A stretch of DNA of 9,286 bases, taken from Pedobacter sp. GTDB taxonomy: Bacteria > Bacteroidota > Bacteroidia > Sphingobacteriales > Sphingobacteriaceae. The number at the start of each line of letters is the position of its first letter. The first letter of the stretch is position 1. The notes beneath the pieces are model-generated. The model was not told the origin of the DNA and ran no database searches. It saw only the letters and a list, made by a program, of their open reading frames with translations. The DNA is taken from the NCBI GenBank assembly GCA_004295885.1, contig SEDG01000083.1, forward strand, positions 1-9,286. Reading direction: 5' to 3'. The translations under genes were made by a program, and so were the position numbers. Below are positions 7,218 through 9,286 of this stretch, one piece after another.

Positions 7218-7301
7218 AAAAATGATAAATATGGATATTGCTGTATGGTTTCTAATGCCAAACTACATCAAACCCCTCGTTTAAAAGCGTGTGCTATTTT
7301 T

Positions 7302-8363
7302 TTAATAATTCCCTACCGCCTCGTGCAATTGTTCCCTAAATCCGTAAATCTCATCTAGGTTATTCAACTGCGTTTTCTCTCCAGCATCTTTGTCTTTATG
7401 GAAAACCTCTAAATATTTGTTGATGGTATTGAAGTGAAATCTGCAGATAGGTTTGCGGTTGTTATCATCCAAAAGGACCCCGAAATACGATTGTGTATCT
7501 CGGGGTGAGATGCGCCCTGATGGAATTTTCTCTCTTAAAATGGCCTTCACAATATGAAAGGCATCTAACTCTTCGCTGGTTGTCGAAATTTTATCTTCAG
7601 CCATTATGGGTTCGGCTGTCGTTTTAATCTCTTTGTCGTTGCTATTGGCTTCTTCCGTACCTAATGCTGTTTTTAATCGATCCGTTATGGCATCGTTTAA
7701 TACTTGGTTGGATGATCGCTGCACCAACTCAGAGAATTGCGCCAATATTTTTTCTGTGAGTTTCCCTTGGTAGACTTGGTTGGCAAAATGTTTAACGAAA
7801 ATTGGAGATGGAGCCCTAAGTTCCGAGGTGATTAAGGCTTTAAGCTCATTTGTATATTTTAAATCTGAGGCCGTGTTAGAAATATTCTCTACATCGAAAT
7901 AAGACTTATGGAACTTTTTCAGTTCTTCAATTTGTGCATCTTTTATCTCAGCAATGTTGAATTCGAAAAATGGTTTTTCGTCCATTTTATTTACATCATT
8001 CAAGTCGGTGTAAAATCGGTAGACTAATCCATTGGTTAACAAACCGAACTTCGCTTTGCAAACATGGAAATAGCGAAACAACTGCGAATTATGTGGATCT
8101 AACTTTTCCAAGTGATGTTTACATTCGATGATGATGATGGGTTCACCATCTTTCATAATGGCATAATCTACCTTCTCCCCTTTTTTAATGCCGATGTCGG
8201 CAATAAACTCTGGGTTAACTTCAAACGGATCAAACACATCAAAACCTAATAGTTTAATAAAAGGCATGATCAATGCATTTTTGGTCGCCTCTTCAGTTTG
8301 TATTTGCGGGATCATTTTACTAGTCCTGATGCCGAGCTGTTTTACTTCGTCTTTGAAATCCAT
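7302..8363 (-). CDS. Stand-alone type I restriction HsdR N-terminal-like PD-(D/E)xK protein
   Basis: A 353-residue cytosolic protein. Residues about 25-145 match the HsdR N-terminal nuclease domain: ALIMPFIKLLGFDVFDP leads to KVDYAIMKDGEP with Asp66, then IIIIECKHH with Glu80 and Lys82. These make an intact D...ExK active site. Gln94 follows in the QLFRYF helix, and a GLLTNG strand precedes RFYTD. There are no helicase motifs, so this is not a full HsdR subunit, and no hsdM or hsdS gene is nearby. A low-complexity linker (about 236-264) joins it to a C-terminal domain (about 265-353) that I cannot name. Such stand-alone proteins are often labelled restriction enzymes, yet their target and role are not established. 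A TAnnTTTG box with an inverted repeat lies upstream (8399-8443), so it probably has its own regulated promoter. Confidence 0.88.
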   Translation of the reverse strand: MDFKDEVKQLGIRTSKMIPQIQTEEATKNALIMPFIKLLGFDVFDPFEVNPEFIADIGIKKGEKVDYAIMKDGEPIIIIECKHHLEKLDPHNSQLFRYFHVCKAKFGLLTNGLVYRFYTDLNDVNKMDEKPFFEFNIAEIKDAQIEELKKFHKSYFDVENISNTASDLKYTNELKALITSELRAPSPIFVKHFANQVYQGKLTEKILAQFSELVQRSSNQVLNDAITDRLKTALGTEEANSNDKEIKTTAEPIMAEDKISTTSEELDAFHIVKAILREKIPSGRISPRDTQSYFGVLLDDNNRKPICRFHFNTINKYLEVFHKDKDAGEKTQLNNLDEIYGFREQLHEAVGNY

Positions 8364-8398
8364 TTCGCTTTGAGAGAATTAATTAACTGAGATGATAT

Positions 8399-8406
8399 CA
8401 AAAGTA
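8399..8406 (-). promoter_or_regulatory. Bacteroidota -7 promoter box for the HsdR-like gene
   Basis: The minus strand reads TACTTTTG, an exact match to the TAnnTTTG -7 consensus, with its downstream edge 35 bases before the ATG at 8363. That predicts a leader of about 30 bases. No TTG -33 element is seen at the expected distance; instead an inverted repeat ends 21 bases upstream. This suggests an activator-dependent promoter. Confidence 0.6.
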
Positions 8407-8427
8407 ACTAGGAAGAAAATGTCATCG

Positions 8428-8443
8428 TTACGGGAAACCGTAA
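8428..8443 (-). promoter_or_regulatory. Inverted repeat, probable operator upstream of the HsdR-like gene
   Basis: The plus strand reads TTACGG-GAAA-CCGTAA, a perfect 6-base inverted repeat with a 4-base spacer. It uses the same half-site and spacer length as the repeat at 9089-9106 and sits at the same 21-base distance from a TAnnTTTG box. It also forms the last codons and stop of the small lipoprotein gene. Without a T-run it is a poor terminator, so binding of a dimeric regulator is the better reading. Confidence 0.65.
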
Positions 8444-8718
8444 ATTCCGAGCAACCTGAACTGAAATGTTTTTACCCGACCGATGACCATGGTCGTATCA
8501 AGGTCTTCATCCCACACGTTGATGTTCACCTTGCCATCTAATACGATGGTATTGCCGCCCAAGTTATTTCGGTAAATCTCGGTAATTACACCTGTGGCCG
8601 TGCGACTGTAAGACTTACGGTGTTGAAAATTATTGGTTAGGCAAGAACTGGAAACGATGCTCATCGCCACAGCTAAAAAAAGTAGTCTCCGGTGAATGGG
8701 GATGATTAGGAGACGCAT
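8428..8718 (-). CDS. Small putative lipoprotein, paralogue of the upstream secreted protein
   Basis: The best start is the ATG at 8718, whose A is shared with the upstream stop (TAATG), giving 96 residues. A longer frame from 8766 would add 16 charged residues before the signal and lies wholly inside the upstream gene. From the chosen start a basic segment (HRR) is followed by a hydrophobic stretch and the lipobox S-S-S-C at Cys26, so the protein should be lipidated. The mature part (about 40-96) is one small beta domain aligning with its neighbour: TGVITEIY here against EGIITETY, and VNINVWDEDLDTT against TLVHVWKKHLDTT. The gene pair is therefore a tandem duplication with different anchoring. 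The last codons and stop overlap an inverted repeat that probably belongs to the next promoter. Function unknown. Confidence 0.78.
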   Translation of the reverse strand: MRLLIIPIHRRLLFLAVAMSIVSSSCLTNNFQHRKSYSRTATGVITEIYRNNLGGNTIVLDGKVNINVWDEDLDTTMVIGRVKTFQFRLLGIYGFP

Positions 8719-9053
8719 TAATTGTGCTTTGGTATTACGGGGATTTCTGACTGCTCTTTTTTCCACAGGTTGCCTTGCAGCCTTTTAACAGAACGGAAAG
8801 TTGTTCTCGCTCCAACCTTCATTCGGGTGGTATCTAAGTGTTTTTTCCAAACGTGTACCAAGGTATCGTTCCCTATCCTGAACCAAATAAAGGTTAAACC
8901 TTTCCTTTGCGTAGTGTAGGTTTCGGTGATGATGCCCTCCACGGTTTTTTTGTTTAACCTAGGACCCATTTGTTGGTACACAATTGTCTTTTTTTGCGCA
9001 TGAGCGAAAGTCACAGCAAAGGCAAATAATAAAAGGAGTAATGTTTTTTTCAT
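8718..9053 (-). CDS. Small secreted beta-rich protein
   Basis: A 111-residue exported protein. The signal peptide MKKTLLLLLFAFAVTFAHAQ has an Ala-His-Ala cleavage site followed by Gln, a common Bacteroidota form. The mature 92 residues are basic. They carry the block EGIITETY (about 59-66), a strand-rich middle (FIWFRIGNDTLVHVW), then HLDTT and a basic tail. The same order of elements occurs in the next gene, so both encode the same kind of small domain, one soluble in the periplasm and one lipid-anchored. It is the first gene of a two-gene unit with a stop-start overlap. Directly upstream are a TAnnTTTG box inside an inverted repeat and an 18-base palindrome. I do not recognise the family. 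Confidence 0.82.
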   Translation of the reverse strand: MKKTLLLLLFAFAVTFAHAQKKTIVYQQMGPRLNKKTVEGIITETYTTQRKGLTFIWFRIGNDTLVHVWKKHLDTTRMKVGARTTFRSVKRLQGNLWKKEQSEIPVIPKHN

Positions 9054-9075
9054 GGTACTTCAAAAATAAAGTACC
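9054..9075 (-). repeat. Inverted repeat enclosing the -7 box, touching the start codon
   Basis: On the minus strand GGTACTT and AAGTACC form perfect 7-base arms around the 8 bases TATTTTTG, and the second arm abuts the ATG at 9053. The 8-base centre is exactly the -7 promoter box. It could be a repressor site covering the promoter, or a hairpin at the start codon if transcription begins upstream of it. Confidence 0.6.
9061..9068 (-). promoter_or_regulatory. Bacteroidota -7 promoter box for the small secreted protein pair
   Basis: The minus strand reads TATTTTTG, an exact TAnnTTTG match ending 7 bases before the ATG at 9053. Transcription would then begin within a few bases of the start codon, giving a nearly leaderless mRNA. 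There is no TTG -33 element; the palindrome at 9089-9106 covers that position. Confidence 0.6.
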
Positions 9076-9088
9076 CTGAGGCGTATTC

Positions 9089-9106
9089 CTTACGGATATC
9101 CGTAAG
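9089..9106 (-). promoter_or_regulatory. Perfect 18-base palindrome, probable activator site
   Basis: CTTACGGATATCCGTAAG reads the same on both strands. Its core TTACGG-N4-CCGTAA (9090-9105) is separated by 21 bases from the -7 box at 9061-9068. The twin copy at 8428-8443 has the same spacing. The position overlaps where a -33 element would be, as expected for an activator that replaces it. It lies between the regulator fragment (ending at 9134) and the secreted-protein gene. Confidence 0.7.
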
Positions 9107-9133
9107 CCAAGAAAATATTTTAAAAGCCTTTAA

Positions 9134-9286
9134 TTAGATGATGTGCCTATCCTTGCAATGTGCAATAAGTTGTTCGTTGGTAGAGAAGTTCAAAGTGGTT
9201 TTAACAACGTTTAAACGTTTCTCTATGCTACTTAAACCCGATGGTTTGATGTTATTCCTTTGTAGATAAAATGGAATATCCTTTTG
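9134..9286 (-). CDS. Probable helix-turn-helix regulator, C-terminal end only
   Basis: The minus-strand frame from the window edge is open for 50 codons and ends in TAA at 9134-9136. It reads QKDIPFYLQRNNIKPSGLSS, then IEKRLNVVKTTLNFSTNEQL and IAHCKDRHII. The IKPSGLSSIEKRLN block followed by a spacer, a QLIAHC helix and a final Ile-Ile resembles, from memory, the tails of LuxR-like helix-turn-helix regulators in Bacteroidota, where a Ser-Ser/Thr-x-Glu-Lys-Arg-Leu-Asn helix recognises DNA. The N-terminal part lies outside the window, so the sensing or receiver domain is unknown. Its closeness to two matched palindromes makes it a candidate binder of them. The family call is moderate because only the tail is visible. 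Confidence 0.6.
   Translation of the reverse strand, partial: QKDIPFYLQRNNIKPSGLSSIEKRLNVVKTTLNFSTNEQLIAHCKDRHII

Noticed and set aside
8610..8620. GTAAG-A-CTTAC repeat and a single TTACGG half-site inside the small lipoprotein gene
   Set aside because: There is no matching CCGTAA at a 4-base spacing and no -7 box 21 bases away, so it does not fit the two real sites.
8719..8766. Longer start for the small lipoprotein
   Set aside because: The added 16 residues are charged, precede a good signal sequence, and lie fully inside the upstream gene. The ATG in TAATG is more natural.
1..9286. CRISPR arrays, tRNA or rRNA genes, insertion sequences, integrases
   Set aside because: I looked for regularly spaced repeats, cloverleaf-like segments and transposase or recombinase motifs and found none.

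Overview
The window comes from a Bacteroidota bacterium (class not resolved). The DNA is AT-rich, there are no clear Shine-Dalgarno sequences before the starts, and two promoters match the phylum's TAnnTTTG -7 box. The lipoprotein and signal peptides are also typical, including one Ala-x-Ala site followed directly by Gln. Every gene I can support lies on the minus strand, so transcription runs from high to low coordinates.

Read in the direction of transcription: (1) 9286-9134 is the C-terminal end of a probable helix-turn-helix regulator. (2) 9053-8428 holds two small related envelope proteins, one secreted and one lipoprotein, joined stop-to-start. (3) 8363-7302 is a stand-alone type I restriction HsdR N-terminal-like PD-(D/E)xK protein. 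(4) 7217-6567 is a beta-rich lipoprotein. (5) 6354-1172 is a tight five-gene cluster with junctions from a 4-base overlap to a 6-base gap: an Ig-like-strand protein, two DUF4407-type membrane proteins in tandem, a J-domain protein fused through membrane segments to a transglutaminase/cysteine-protease-like domain, and a four-helix membrane protein. (6) 1157-442 is a small Cys-rich secreted protein overlapping a staphylococcal-nuclease-like lipoprotein. (7) 252-1 is the start of another lipoprotein.

Two things stand out. The first is the five-gene membrane cluster, which I do not recognise as a described system. A J-domain that could recruit DnaK, a probable papain/transglutaminase-fold catalytic domain and two DUF4407 proteins with long extramembrane loops suggest one membrane-bound assembly; its job is unknown. 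The second is a regulatory signature: the inverted repeat TTACGG-N4-CCGTAA occurs twice, each time exactly 21 bases before a TAnnTTTG box. One copy precedes the small secreted-protein pair and the other precedes the HsdR-like gene. This predicts that one activator, perhaps the regulator at the window's end, controls both units.

By eye the stretch from about 1170 to 7260 is more AT-rich than either flank, which would fit acquisition as a block. I see no tRNA, rRNA, CRISPR array, transposase or strong terminator.
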